A DNA stretch of 24,671 nucleotides from DATKSS01 sp049582065 (GCA_049582065.1 JBAUTF010000199.1:1-24671); one strand, 5' to 3'; shown: positions 9,266 to 17,316, counted from the stretch's first letter. Numbers and translations are program-made. The notes: generated by a model not told the origin, from the sequence alone.

Positions 9266-10222
9266 GCCGCTGACGCGCGGGCGGCCGCTCATCAGAAGGT
9301 AGGAGTACAGGAGCAGACCGGTGGTCAGCCCGATCGCCAGCTTGACCACGAACGGAGCTCCCGATGGAGAGATGTTGCCTTCGATGGTCCCCGCGACCAC
9401 CAGCAGCGGCGCCAGGCCGAGCAGGAGGATGAATGCTCGGCGCGCCGCGACCACGAGGGCGTCCGAGCGCTTGCGGTTGCCGGGCGAGAGCAGGGCCCAT
9501 CCCATGAGCAGGCCCCCCGCGCCCTGCGCCACGACTATCGACAGCTCCAGCACGCCGTGGCCGATGACGAAACCGAAAAGGCCGCCGCTCAAGCCGTATG
9601 CCTGGGTCAGGCCGAAGAGCCCGCCGAGGCTGATGCCGTTGGAGATCATCACGTATATCACGGGCAATCCGAAGAGGACGCCGAACCCGAAGGCGAGCCC
9701 CGAGACCCAGATGTTGTTGGTCATGATCAGGCCGGCCATGGCCACGCGTTCGCCGGGCGGGATGTCGGTCCACAGCTGGTGGTGATGGACCGAATCGATG
9801 AGCTGTGGTGAAGCGATCGCATATGCGGCGTCGGGATTGGCCAGCACGACGAAGTAGCTGATCAACGCCGGCACGAACATCAGCGCCGCTGCCGCGAGCA
9901 GATACCGCCACGCGCCGCGGTACGTGGCGGGAAGGGTCTCGATGTAGAAGTCGCGGATGTGCCGCCAGCTCTCACCACCGCGCCGGTAGACGATTCCGTG
10001 GCCGCGCGCCACCACGCCGTTGAGATAGCGGTGGACCGGCTCTCCTGGCCAGTCTCGCTGTGCGCGGGCGAGGTCGGCCGTGGCGCGGCGGTACAGCTCG
10101 GCCATCGTCAGCACCTGCGCCGGAGCCAGGCCGTTCAGGCTGCCCCCGCCGGCGTGCGCGAGCAGGTCCTCGAGCCGGTTCCAATCGTGGCGGCGCAGGG
10201 CAATGAAGTCTTCGGCCCGCAT
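9188..10222 (-). CDS. SpoIIM/DUF95-family integral membrane protein
   Basis: 344 residues from ATG 10222. A soluble N-terminal segment carries family features (DWNRLEDLLAHA, LYRRATADLARAQRD, HRYLNGVVARGHGIVYR). It is followed by several membrane helices with glycine-rich turns, including MTNNIWVSGLAFGFGVLFGL and IGHGVLELSIVVAQGAGG, the HGxLEL-type core of stage II sporulation protein M relatives. In spore formers SpoIIM belongs to the DMP peptidoglycan machinery. In non-sporulating actinobacteria homologues sit beside RDD, MoxR and DUF58 genes, as here, and their role is unclear. No sporulation genes are visible. Divergent from the RDD gene with 16 bases between the start codons and no ribosome site; TATTTT lies six bases upstream of the ATG. 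The C-terminal tail is hydrophilic and overlaps the convergent DUF58 gene by 78 bases. Confidence 0.9.
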   Translation of the reverse strand: MRAEDFIALRRHDWNRLEDLLAHAGGGSLNGLAPAQVLTMAELYRRATADLARAQRDWPGEPVHRYLNGVVARGHGIVYRRGGESWRHIRDFYIETLPATYRGAWRYLLAAAALMFVPALISYFVVLANPDAAYAIASPQLIDSVHHHQLWTDIPPGERVAMAGLIMTNNIWVSGLAFGFGVLFGLPVIYVMISNGISLGGLFGLTQAYGLSGGLFGFVIGHGVLELSIVVAQGAGGLLMGWALLSPGNRKRSDALVVAARRAFILLLGLAPLLVVAGTIEGNISPSGAPFVVKLAIGLTTGLLLYSYLLMSGRPRVSGSQERSLLQLQVPLDQGRRETAGDDV

Positions 10223-10227
10223 GGAAG

Positions 10228-10234
10228 CAAAATA
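10228..10234. promoter_or_regulatory. Overlapping divergent -10-like boxes between SpoIIM and RDD genes
   Basis: The 16-base spacer holds CAAAAT (10228-10233, plus strand), five bases before ATG 10239, and TATTTT (minus strand, 10229-10234), six bases before ATG 10222. The two hexamers share five bases. Neither gene has a Shine-Dalgarno sequence. Both are consistent with leaderless transcripts and mutually exclusive polymerase binding. No convincing -35 is seen. Function is inference. Confidence 0.4.
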
Positions 10235-10238
10235 GCCT

Positions 10239-11042
10239 ATGCACCAGCCGCTGCCGGACAGCGACCTGGTCGTCGCCACCCCGGAACGTGTCTCGTTCGA
10301 CTACCAGGTGGCGGGCCTCGGCACCAGGGCCGTGGCCCAGCTCGTCGATCTCTTGATCGTGGCGGGGATCTTGGCCGCGGTCTACTTCGTCGCGCTGGCG
10401 GCCGAGCTTGCGAGCTGGGACACGCTCGCCACGCTGATCGTCGTGATCGGCAGCTTCGTGGTGATCTTCGGGTACTTCTGGGTCAGCGAATCACTGTGGT
10501 CCGGGCAGACCATCGGCAAAAAGGTGTTCCGGCTCCGCGCCGTCGGAGACCGCGGAGAACCGCTCACCTTCATGCAGGCGGGGATCCGCAACGTCATCCG
10601 GATCGTCGACTTCCTTCCATATGCGTACGGCATCGGCCTGGTCGTCCTCTTCGCCAACGGCAAGGGCAAGAGGCTGGGCGACCTGGCGGCAGGCACCGTC
10701 GTGGTCAAAGACTCGGACCGTGTCGGGCTGTGGCAGCTGGCTGGCGGAAAGCTCGCGATGCCGGCTTCGACAAGTCCAGGCGTCACAGCGCCCATCCCGC
10801 CGCCGCACGCCCCCCCTTACGCTCCAGTCAGCATGGCCGAGCTGACGCTTCGCCGCCTCGACCCCGAGCTCCGTCGGTTTGTGAGCTCCTATGCGCGGCG
10901 CCGCCCGCAGCTGAGCCTGCACGTGCGCGCCGAGCTGGCCAGAAAGGTCCAGCCGAGCCTGCGTTCGGCGGTGCCGGAGGTGTTCGCGGAGAGCGGCCCG
11001 CTGGCCGCTCTTGACCACCTGGCCGACCTCGAGCGCGAGTAG
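10239..11042 (+). CDS. RDD-family membrane protein with C-terminal helical extension
   Basis: 267 residues. The RDD domain fills the first 160: FDYQVAGLGTRAVAQLVDLL (first helix with the R and D that name the family), a second helix near 63-85 and SLWSGQTIGKKVFRLRAVGD, ending in GKRLGDLAAGTVVVKD. About 100 residues of proline-rich linker and charged helix (AELTLRRLDPELRRFVSSYA, then HVRAELARKV) follow; this is likely a cytosolic partner-binding domain. RDD proteins are small transporters or membrane partners of unclear function (some have been linked to Na+/H+ exchange). Divergent from the SpoIIM gene and part of the MoxR module by position. The ATG lies 16 bases from the opposite start and lacks a ribosome site. 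Confidence 0.9.
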   Translation: MHQPLPDSDLVVATPERVSFDYQVAGLGTRAVAQLVDLLIVAGILAAVYFVALAAELASWDTLATLIVVIGSFVVIFGYFWVSESLWSGQTIGKKVFRLRAVGDRGEPLTFMQAGIRNVIRIVDFLPYAYGIGLVVLFANGKGKRLGDLAAGTVVVKDSDRVGLWQLAGGKLAMPASTSPGVTAPIPPPHAPPYAPVSMAELTLRRLDPELRRFVSSYARRRPQLSLHVRAELARKVQPSLRSAVPEVFAESGPLAALDHLADLERE

Positions 11043-11043
11043 C

Positions 11044-11060
11044 CGACCTTCGGGCGGTCG
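11044..11060. terminator. Short hairpin between convergent RDD and dehydratase genes
   Basis: CGACC (11044-11048) and GGTCG (11056-11060) can pair around a seven-base loop, in the 23-base gap between two convergent stop codons. There is no T-tract on either strand, so this would be an atypical bidirectional terminator at best. Assigned by position and symmetry only. Confidence 0.25.
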
Positions 11061-11065
11061 AGCCG

Positions 11066-12016
11066 CTAGAGCCAGTCGTGAAGCTGTTCGACCGTCAGGT
11101 TGCTGCCGCAAAGCGGCGTCGCGACCCGGCGACCCGCCCAGTCGCTGCTTCGCCGGGCGATCGCGGCCATCCCGACGGCGCCTGCGGGCTCGACCGCGAG
11201 CCCGGCCAGCGAGAAAAGCATGCGCATGGCCTCGAGGATCTCGGCATCCGAGACAAGCATCACCTCGTCCACTGCGCGCCGCATGGTCTCGAGCGCCTCC
11301 GGCACGGGCACGCGAACCGCGATGCCGTCCGCGATGGTGCCGACGGGCGCGGAGACGGGACGGCCCTCGCGCCAGGACCTCTCCATCGCGGGCGCCTCCG
11401 ACGAGCAGACCGCGATCACCCTGGTCCTTGGCGACGCGTGCTTCATCCAGGAACCGATGCCGTTGGCGAGCGCGCCGTTGCCCAGCGGGACGAAGATGGC
11501 GTCCAGCGGGCGCTCCAGCCGCCCGAGCTCGATTGCGATCGTGCCCGCCCCTTCGGCGATCGGCCCAAGCAGGCCGTCCTCGATGTACCGCGCCCCCGAA
11601 CTCGACGCATGACGTTTGGCCGCAGCCTTCGCCGCGTCGAAGTCATCTCCTTCCAGCACAACCTCGGCGCCGAGCGCGCGCATGCGCTGGATCTTGAGCG
11701 GGTTGGCGTTCCACGCCGCGAACACCGTGATGCTGCGGCCCGCTTTGCGACAGGCGTACGCCATGCCCTGGCCGAAATTCCCGGCCGAGGCGCACACGAG
11801 ACCGCCGGCCGCGTCCTCGCCCAGCCGCTGCACGAGGTAGTCCGCGCCGCGTCCTTTGAACGAGCGGATCGGGTTCACGAACTCGACCTTCAGCAGCGCA
11901 TCCAGGCCCAGCCGCTCGCTGATCGGCTCGCAGACGAACTGGGGCGAGTCGCGGAACACCGGGTCGATCAGCGTCGCCGCTTCCTTGATGTTCTCGATCG
12001 AGATCGCGGCGTCCAC
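11066..12016 (-). CDS. PLP-dependent threonine/serine dehydratase-like enzyme
   Basis: About 316 residues of fold-type II PLP enzyme. SFKGRGA carries the Schiff-base lysine, SAGNFGQG is the substrate-binding loop, and CGSNLT near the C-terminus holds the Ser that contacts the PLP pyridine nitrogen. Expected reaction: deamination of threonine or serine to the 2-oxo acid plus ammonia. The phosphate-binding glycine loop reads PLGNGALANG instead of the common GGGGL, so a related activity (racemase, threo-hydroxyaspartate or amino-acid ammonia-lyase) is possible. No regulatory ACT domain is present, so it is not a biosynthetic IlvA of the long type. The frame extends to TTG 12037. I prefer GTG 12016 because TACACT sits seven bases upstream of it, and family similarity begins just after. 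Convergent with the RDD gene; divergent from radA. Confidence 0.85.
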   Translation of the reverse strand: MDAAISIENIKEAATLIDPVFRDSPQFVCEPISERLGLDALLKVEFVNPIRSFKGRGADYLVQRLGEDAAGGLVCASAGNFGQGMAYACRKAGRSITVFAAWNANPLKIQRMRALGAEVVLEGDDFDAAKAAAKRHASSSGARYIEDGLLGPIAEGAGTIAIELGRLERPLDAIFVPLGNGALANGIGSWMKHASPRTRVIAVCSSEAPAMERSWREGRPVSAPVGTIADGIAVRVPVPEALETMRRAVDEVMLVSDAEILEAMRMLFSLAGLAVEPAGAVGMAAIARRSSDWAGRRVATPLCGSNLTVEQLHDWL

Positions 12017-12023
12017 GCCCGCG

Positions 12024-12029
12024 AGTGTA
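12024..12029 (-). promoter_or_regulatory. -10-like box TACACT, leaderless-type
   Basis: On the minus strand TACACT ends seven bases before the GTG at 12016, with no Shine-Dalgarno sequence between them. The TAnnnT pattern and its distance match other starts in this window (10222 minus, 17850 minus, 23770 plus). Inferred promoter with a leaderless transcript. Confidence 0.35.
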
Positions 12030-12163
12030 TCGATCAATGGGACGCCGGCCAGGGGGTAGTCAGGCCGGCGTCCCTACGCTTGCTATACGAAACGGCGCGA
12101 CCCTGTAAAAGGCTACGGGCCCACTTGTAAAACCCCATCATGGGTGGGAGAGTAGTCAACCCC

Positions 12164-13576
12164 ATGCCCAAATCGACCATCACGTTCGTGTGCACGGAAT
12201 GCGGCGGCGAGAGCCTCCGATGGGCCGGCCAGTGCCCCCACTGCCGGGCCTGGAACACGCTCCAGGAGTTCCAGGTCCGCAAGGCGGCCCCGGGGCGCGA
12301 AGCGAGCCGCCCGTCGCAGGGCGCCCGGCCCGTCCCGATCGGCGACATCTCCTCCGAACCCGCCCCAAGGACCGCGCTCGCGTGGGACGAGCTCAACCGG
12401 GTGCTCGGCGGAGGGATCGTGGCCGGGAGCGTGGTCCTGATCGGGGGCGAGCCGGGCGTCGGCAAATCCACCCTGCTCATGCACGCCGCGGCGCAGGTCG
12501 CGGGACGCTCCGGGGACCAGGTGCTTTACGTCTCTGGCGAGGAGTCGGCCCAGCAGATCCGGATGCGGGCCCAGCGGCTGGGCGCCCTCGACAGCGGGAT
12601 CCTGCTGCTGGCCGAGAACGATCTCGATGTGATCTGCGAAGCCATCGGCTCCGTGAAGCCTCAGCTGGCGATCGTCGACTCGATCCAGACCGTCACCGAC
12701 GCAGGCTTCGAAGGCAGCGCCGGCAGCGTGACCCAGGTCCGGGAGTCGGCGGGGCGCCTGATGCGGTTGGCCAAGGAAACCGGGGTTCCGATCTTCCTGA
12801 TCGGCCACGTCACAAAAGAGGGTTCGATCGCCGGGCCGAGGGTCCTGGAGCATATCGTTGACGCCGTGCTGTACCTCGAAGGCGACCGCCGCCAGGAGCT
12901 GCGCATCCTGCGGGCGATGAAGAACCGGTTCGGCTCGGCCGAGGAGATCGGCGTTTTCGCGATGGGCGAGGCCGGGCTGGAACAGGTGACCGACCCGTCG
13001 GCCGCCCTGCTCGGACAGGCGCCGCTCGCCGCTCCAGGCACCGCGGTGGTCGCGGCCCTGGAGGGCACACGTCCTCTTCTGGTCGAGATCCAGAGCCTGG
13101 TCAACCAGACCGACAACGCGATGGTGCGCCGCATCGCGAACGGCATCGACATCAACCGCCTGCACATGATCCTGGCCGTGCTCGAGAAGCGCCTCGAGCA
13201 CAAGTTCGGGAAATCGGACATCTTCGTCAACGTGGCGGGTGGGATCCGTGTCACGGAACCAGCCGCGGACCTGGGTCTTGCCCTGTCGATCGTCAGCAAC
13301 CAGAACAACAGGCCCCTGCCGGACGGCCTGGTTGTGATCGGTGAGCTGGGGTTGGCGGGCGAGGTGCGTCGCGTGGGCCAGCTCGAGCGCCGCCTCCAGG
13401 AGGCGGCCCGGCATGGCCTCACGCGCGCTTTGATTCCGGCCGGCGCCAAAGCCGGCCGGCCATCCGGTCTCGACGTGGTCGAGGTCCGGACGTTGGCGGA
13501 GGCGGTCTCCGCCGCATTTCCTTCACCCATGAAGTCCGGCGCATTCATAAGGGAGGCCGGGCTAACGGTCTCTTGA
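12164..13576 (+). CDS. radA: DNA repair protein RadA
   Basis: 470 residues. Four-cysteine zinc finger C10-x2-C13 ... C24-x2-C27; RecA-like core with Walker A GGEPGVGKST at 94-103; the RadA-specific KNRFG motif at 253-257; and a C-terminal Lon-protease-like domain (DIFVNVAGGIRVTEPAADLG, then GELGLAGEVRRV). RadA is a RecA-related ATPase and helicase that promotes branch migration and processing of recombination intermediates. Domain order and length are standard. ATG 12164 gives the normal N-terminus (PKSTITFVCTECG); an in-frame ATG at 12140 would add eight residues. Its position upstream of yacL, ispD and ispF matches the conserved clpC/radA cluster, but the usual partner disA is absent. Two TGTAAAA heptamers, 22 bases apart at 12104 and 12126, lie in the upstream gap. 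Confidence 0.96.
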   Translation: MPKSTITFVCTECGGESLRWAGQCPHCRAWNTLQEFQVRKAAPGREASRPSQGARPVPIGDISSEPAPRTALAWDELNRVLGGGIVAGSVVLIGGEPGVGKSTLLMHAAAQVAGRSGDQVLYVSGEESAQQIRMRAQRLGALDSGILLLAENDLDVICEAIGSVKPQLAIVDSIQTVTDAGFEGSAGSVTQVRESAGRLMRLAKETGVPIFLIGHVTKEGSIAGPRVLEHIVDAVLYLEGDRRQELRILRAMKNRFGSAEEIGVFAMGEAGLEQVTDPSAALLGQAPLAAPGTAVVAALEGTRPLLVEIQSLVNQTDNAMVRRIANGIDINRLHMILAVLEKRLEHKFGKSDIFVNVAGGIRVTEPAADLGLALSIVSNQNNRPLPDGLVVIGELGLAGEVRRVGQLERRLQEAARHGLTRALIPAGAKAGRPSGLDVVEVRTLAEAVSAAFPSPMKSGAFIREAGLTVS

Positions 13577-13586
13577 GGAGGTAATC

Positions 13587-14672
13587 GTGAAGCGTTCCGA
13601 GTATCTCGCCCGATGGATGGGCGGGGGGCTCGGAGTGATCGGTGGTTTCGCGCTCGGTTATTTCATGGTCCGAGGGATTGGGACGACCCGCCCCGGATTC
13701 ATCATCATCGGGCTGACCACGCTGGAAGGTTTGATCTTCGCCTACCTCGGCACACCGTACGTGCTGGGAGGATGGCGTCGATTCAACTTCCGGCTGACGA
13801 GCACTCCGCTGCCCGACCTTTTGAGCGGACTCCTGGGCATGGTGATCGGCCTCGTCATCGCCGTGCTGATCGGAGTCTTCGTACGCGACCTTGTCGCGCC
13901 GTATGGCTATGCCCTCTCAGCTGTGCTCGCGTTGCTGCTCGCCGCGCAGGGCGCATCGGTCGGCCTCACGCGCCGCGCCGAGCTGACCTCACTGTTCTTC
14001 GGGGGCGCCCGTGAGGACCAGACCAACCGAATCCCGGCCGTCCTCCTCGACACGTCCGTGATCATCGACGGCCGCATTCTTGACATCGCCAAGACCGGCT
14101 TCGTGGACATGCCGCTCGTCATCCTCAGCTCGGTCTTGCGCGAGCTCCAGATGGTGGCGGATTCGGCCGACGCAACCCGGCGGCGCCGCGGCCGGAGAGG
14201 CCTCGACGTCCTGACCGAAATGCAGAAAGACCCATCGATCAAGCTGCAGGTAACGGAGGACGACGCGCCTACCGGGACCGAGATCGACGCCCATCTCGTC
14301 AGGATGGCCAAGCGCAAGCACTGGGCGATCATGACCAACGACTTCAACCTGAACCGCATCGCGCGGCTCGAGGGCGTGGTGGTCTTGAATCTCAACGAGC
14401 TCGCGCAAGCGATGCGCCCGGTGGCGATCCCGGGCGAGGAGATCATCGTCACCGTCGCGCGCGAGGGCAAGGAGCCTGGACAGGGCGTCGGCAGCCTCGA
14501 CGACGGCACGATGGTGGTGATCCAGAACGGGCGCCGCCTGCTGAACCAGACCATCACGGCGGTGGTGACCTCAGTGATCCAGACCTCGGCCGGGCGGATG
14601 ATCTTCGCCGAGCCGGCCGGCATCGAGGCCCGGCGCGGCAACAGCCGGACCAAGCGCGAGGAAACGGCGTGA
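13587..14672 (+). CDS. YacL-like membrane-anchored PIN/TRAM-domain protein
   Basis: 361 residues. About four N-terminal membrane helices (1-130) precede a PIN nuclease-fold domain starting with LLDTSVIIDGRI (Asp155, Asp161) and containing later acidic positions (TGTEIDAHLVRMA, MTNDFNLNRIA). A TRAM RNA-binding domain follows from about residue 280 (VAREGKEPGQGVGSLDDGTM), then a basic tail. This is the architecture of B. subtilis YacL, a widely conserved putative membrane-tethered RNase whose substrate is unknown. GTG start at 13587 with a strong AGGAGG at 13576-13581, five bases away and overlapping the radA stop, so it is translated from the radA transcript. The PIN acidic residues appear intact, so the nuclease is probably active. 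Confidence 0.92.
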   Translation: MKRSEYLARWMGGGLGVIGGFALGYFMVRGIGTTRPGFIIIGLTTLEGLIFAYLGTPYVLGGWRRFNFRLTSTPLPDLLSGLLGMVIGLVIAVLIGVFVRDLVAPYGYALSAVLALLLAAQGASVGLTRRAELTSLFFGGAREDQTNRIPAVLLDTSVIIDGRILDIAKTGFVDMPLVILSSVLRELQMVADSADATRRRRGRRGLDVLTEMQKDPSIKLQVTEDDAPTGTEIDAHLVRMAKRKHWAIMTNDFNLNRIARLEGVVVLNLNELAQAMRPVAIPGEEIIVTVAREGKEPGQGVGSLDDGTMVVIQNGRRLLNQTITAVVTSVIQTSAGRMIFAEPAGIEARRGNSRTKREETA

Positions 14673-14673
14673 G

Positions 14674-15366
14674 ATGTCCACCGTAGGCGCGATCGTGGCG
14701 GCCGCAGGCTCGGGCTCGCGGCTGGGCCGGGGCAGCAAGGCGCTCGTGAGACTCAACGGGCGCACGACGCTCGCTCGTGTGCTCGAGCTGTTCCTTGCGC
14801 TCGACGAGGTCGACAAGATCGTCGTGGTCGGGCCGCCCAGCCGGCTCGTGAACGCCGAGCGCGAGGTCGAGGCGATGCATCCTCGCAAACCGGTCGTCGT
14901 GAAGGCGGGAGGGGAGAGCAGGCAGGCCTCCGTTCGCGCAGGCCTGGCGGCTCTGGGCGACTGCGATTTCGTGCTCGTCCACGACGCCGCGCGGCCCCTC
15001 GCCACCGCGACGCTGGTGAGGCGGGTGCTGGCCGCGGCGATGGAGTCGGGTGCGGCGTTCCCCGCCCTCGCCCCGCGCGACGCGGTGAAACGGGTCGAAG
15101 GCAACCGGCTCGTCGAGAGCCTCGACCGCTCCCGCCTCGTGCTGGCGCAGACGCCCCAGGCGTTTTCTTACGAGCTGCTGGCGCGCGCCCACCGCGAGGC
15201 CGCGGACGCGGGGCTGGTGGGAGACGACGACGCCCAGCTCGTCGCCGCGACCGGCCACGATGTCACGGTGGTCGAGGGTGAGCCGGCCAACATCAAGCTG
15301 ACGACGCCCGAGGACTTCGACGTGGTGGAGGCGCTGATCCGCGAGCAGGAAGCCGCCGCCCGGTGA
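14674..15366 (+). CDS. ispD: 2-C-methyl-D-erythritol 4-phosphate cytidylyltransferase
   Basis: 230 residues. Third enzyme of the MEP isoprenoid pathway, joining MEP and CTP to give CDP-ME plus pyrophosphate in the cytoplasm. N-terminal nucleotide loop AAAGSGSRLG followed by Lys22 in GSKALVRL, central FVLVHDAARPL, TPQAFSY and the C-terminal GEPANIKLTTPEDF. These are the family's CTP-binding and substrate-binding signatures, and the length is normal. ATG at 14674, one base after the yacL stop. Its last four bases (GTGA) overlap the start of ispF, the classic ispD-ispF coupling. Confidence 0.95.
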   Translation: MSTVGAIVAAAGSGSRLGRGSKALVRLNGRTTLARVLELFLALDEVDKIVVVGPPSRLVNAEREVEAMHPRKPVVVKAGGESRQASVRAGLAALGDCDFVLVHDAARPLATATLVRRVLAAAMESGAAFPALAPRDAVKRVEGNRLVESLDRSRLVLAQTPQAFSYELLARAHREAADAGLVGDDDAQLVAATGHDVTVVEGEPANIKLTTPEDFDVVEALIREQEAAAR

Positions 15367-15830
15367 GGGTCGGGATCGGGTACGACGTCCACCCTCTGAC
15401 CGCCGGCCGCGAGCTGATCATCGGCGGCGTCCGCATCGAGCATCGAACAGGGCTCGACGGGCACTCTGACGCGGACGTTCTCACGCACGCGGTCATCGAC
15501 GCGCTGCTCGGCGCAGCGGGCCTCGGTGACATCGGCAAGCTGTTTCCGGCCGGCGACTTGAGGTTCAAGGACGTCTCAAGCCTCGACCTGCTGGTCAGCG
15601 CGGTGGAGACCGTGCGCGCGACCGGTTACAGGATCCTCAACGTCGACTGCACCGTCATAGCCCAGGAGCCCCGGCTCGGGCCACACCTGCACGAGATGGG
15701 GCAGAAGCTCTCGACGGCGATGAAGATCAACCTGGGGCACGTCAACGTGAAGGCGACGTCGCCCGAGGGGTTGGGCGCCCTCGGTCACGCCGGCGGCATC
15801 GCGGCGCAGGCAATCGCGCTGATCGAGTAG
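15363..15830 (+). CDS. ispF: 2-C-methyl-D-erythritol 2,4-cyclodiphosphate synthase, motif-variant
   Basis: 155 residues, GTG start overlapping ispD by four bases. Converts CDP-ME 2-phosphate to MEcPP and CMP as a homotrimer. The zinc ligands are present at the same numbering as in E. coli: Asp8 and His10 in GYDVHPL, His42 in DVLTHA. GHSDAD and GDIGKLFP are also conserved. Several family motifs are altered. The FPDTD loop reads FPAGD, the TTTE loop reads T132-S-P-E, and the GRGEG motif near the C-terminus reads GHAGG, replacing Arg142 and Glu144. I still call it IspF on fold, length and context, with altered substrate-phosphate contacts. Confidence 0.92.
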   Translation: MRVGIGYDVHPLTAGRELIIGGVRIEHRTGLDGHSDADVLTHAVIDALLGAAGLGDIGKLFPAGDLRFKDVSSLDLLVSAVETVRATGYRILNVDCTVIAQEPRLGPHLHEMGQKLSTAMKINLGHVNVKATSPEGLGALGHAGGIAAQAIALIE

Positions 15831-15897
15831 GTCGGGCCGGTCGCGGACGCGGGCCAGGTTGGAGCATCCCCTCTCGCAAATCCCGGACACTAGCGAT

Positions 15898-17316
15898 GTG
15901 CCCCTGCGCCTCCACAACACGCTGACCGGGACCAAAGAGGCCTTCGAGCCGCTGGAAGCGGGACACGTCCGCATGTACACGTGCGGCCCGACAGTGTGGA
16001 ACTTCGCCCATGTCGGCAACCTCCGCGCATTCCTGTTCTACGACCTGATCCGCCGCCACCTCCAGGTGTCCGGCTACCGCGTCACGCACGTCATGAACCT
16101 CACCGACATAGACGACCGGATCCTCGACCAGGCGACACATGCGAACACCACCATCGCCGACTACGTCAAGCCCTACGTCGCAGCCTTCTTCGAAGACCTG
16201 GCATCGCTCCGCGCCCAACCCGCCGAGCACTATCCGCGCGCCACCGAGCACATCCCCGAGATGGTCGCGATGATCAGCCGCCTGCTCGAGCAGCAAAACG
16301 CGTACGTCGCAGACGGCGACGTGTACTTCCGCATCGCGAGCTTCCCCCGCTATGGCGCTCTGTCGCACCTCGATCGCGGCGGTCTGCGCGCCGGTGCGCG
16401 CGTGGTCGCCGACAAGTACGACAAGGAATCGGTGAGCGATTTCGCCCTGTGGAAGAAAGCCCAGCCGGGAGACGATTCGCTCGGCGCCGCGTGGGATGCG
16501 CCCTTCGGCCGCGGCCGCCCAGGCTGGCACATCGAATGCTCCGCGATGAGCAAGCGCTACCTCGGCGACACGCTCGACATCCATGCGGGCGGCGTCGACC
16601 TGATGTTCCCGCACCACGAGAACGAGATCGCCCAGTCGGAGGCCGCCAACCACGAGACCTTCGCCCGCGTTTGGCTCCACTCCGAATATTTGAGCGACGC
16701 GACGGGCGAGAAGATGTCGAAGAGCGCCGGGGGTTTCACCACGCTGCGAGACCTCGAACGGGCTGGCCACGACCCGATCGCAGTCCGCTTCTTCTTGATC
16801 TCCAACGCCCACTACCGATCGCGCCTGCGCTTGAGCACCGAGGCGCTGCATTCCGCTGCCGAGCAGGTGCGCCGTCTGCGCGAGCTTGCTGAACGGCTGC
16901 GGAGAACCGAACCCGCGACCGTCGACGATCCGGACCTCCTGCGAAGGATCGGAGAGGTACGGGACGGCTACCGCGCGGCCCTCGATGACGACCTCAACCT
17001 GCCCCAGGGAGTCGGCCTCGTCTTCGAGCTCGCTCGCGAAACCAACGCCGCGCTGGACGCCGGTCGCGTCGGAGACCAAGCGCTCGAAGCGCTGCGGGGG
17101 ATGCTCGATGAGGTGGACGCCCACCTCGATGTCATCCACGCCGACGAACTTGGGCTCGCCGAAGAGGTCGAGCGACTGATCGCTGAACGCGAGGCCTCAC
17201 GCAGGGCGCGCGACTTCCACCGCGCGGACCAGATCCGCGACGAGCTGCGCCGGCGCGGGATTGCGCTCGAAGATTCGAAGGATGGCGTGAGGTGGCGGCG
17301 CCTCACGACCTCGTGA
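15898..17316 (+). CDS. cysS: Cysteinyl-tRNA synthetase
   Basis: 472 residues from GTG 15898. Class I aminoacyl-tRNA synthetase that charges tRNA-Cys. TCGPTVWNFAHVGN contains the zinc ligand Cys28 and the HIGH-type signature (here HVGN). HIECSAM and FPHHENE carry the other zinc ligands, and KMSKS is at 272-276. A DALR-like helical and anticodon-binding region closes the protein, with ARDFHRADQIRDELRRRGI as the usual terminal motif. The frame is open to a TTG at 15859 (13 more residues). I prefer GTG because the protein then begins PLRLHNTLTG like its relatives and Cys28 matches E. coli numbering. Neither start has a clear ribosome site. It lies 67 bases downstream of ispF, as in the B. subtilis cluster but without gltX and cysE between. 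The stop directly abuts that of the convergent cysteine-dioxygenase-like gene. Confidence 0.95.
   Translation: MPLRLHNTLTGTKEAFEPLEAGHVRMYTCGPTVWNFAHVGNLRAFLFYDLIRRHLQVSGYRVTHVMNLTDIDDRILDQATHANTTIADYVKPYVAAFFEDLASLRAQPAEHYPRATEHIPEMVAMISRLLEQQNAYVADGDVYFRIASFPRYGALSHLDRGGLRAGARVVADKYDKESVSDFALWKKAQPGDDSLGAAWDAPFGRGRPGWHIECSAMSKRYLGDTLDIHAGGVDLMFPHHENEIAQSEAANHETFARVWLHSEYLSDATGEKMSKSAGGFTTLRDLERAGHDPIAVRFFLISNAHYRSRLRLSTEALHSAAEQVRRLRELAERLRRTEPATVDDPDLLRRIGEVRDGYRAALDDDLNLPQGVGLVFELARETNAALDAGRVGDQALEALRGMLDEVDAHLDVIHADELGLAEEVERLIAEREASRRARDFHRADQIRDELRRRGIALEDSKDGVRWRRLTTS

Noticed and set aside
9188..10222. SpoIIM-family gene as evidence for sporulation
   Set aside because: The family is widespread in non-sporulating bacteria beside MoxR/RDD genes, and no other sporulation gene is present.
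12017..12037. TTG 12037 as start of the dehydratase-like gene
   Set aside because: No ribosome site; the TACACT box lies between it and GTG 12016, which is then at the leaderless distance.
15742..17139. 465-codon minus-strand frame over cysS
   Set aside because: Antisense to a well-supported cysS; its Val/Asp/Glu/His-rich composition is typical of GC-rich shadow frames.
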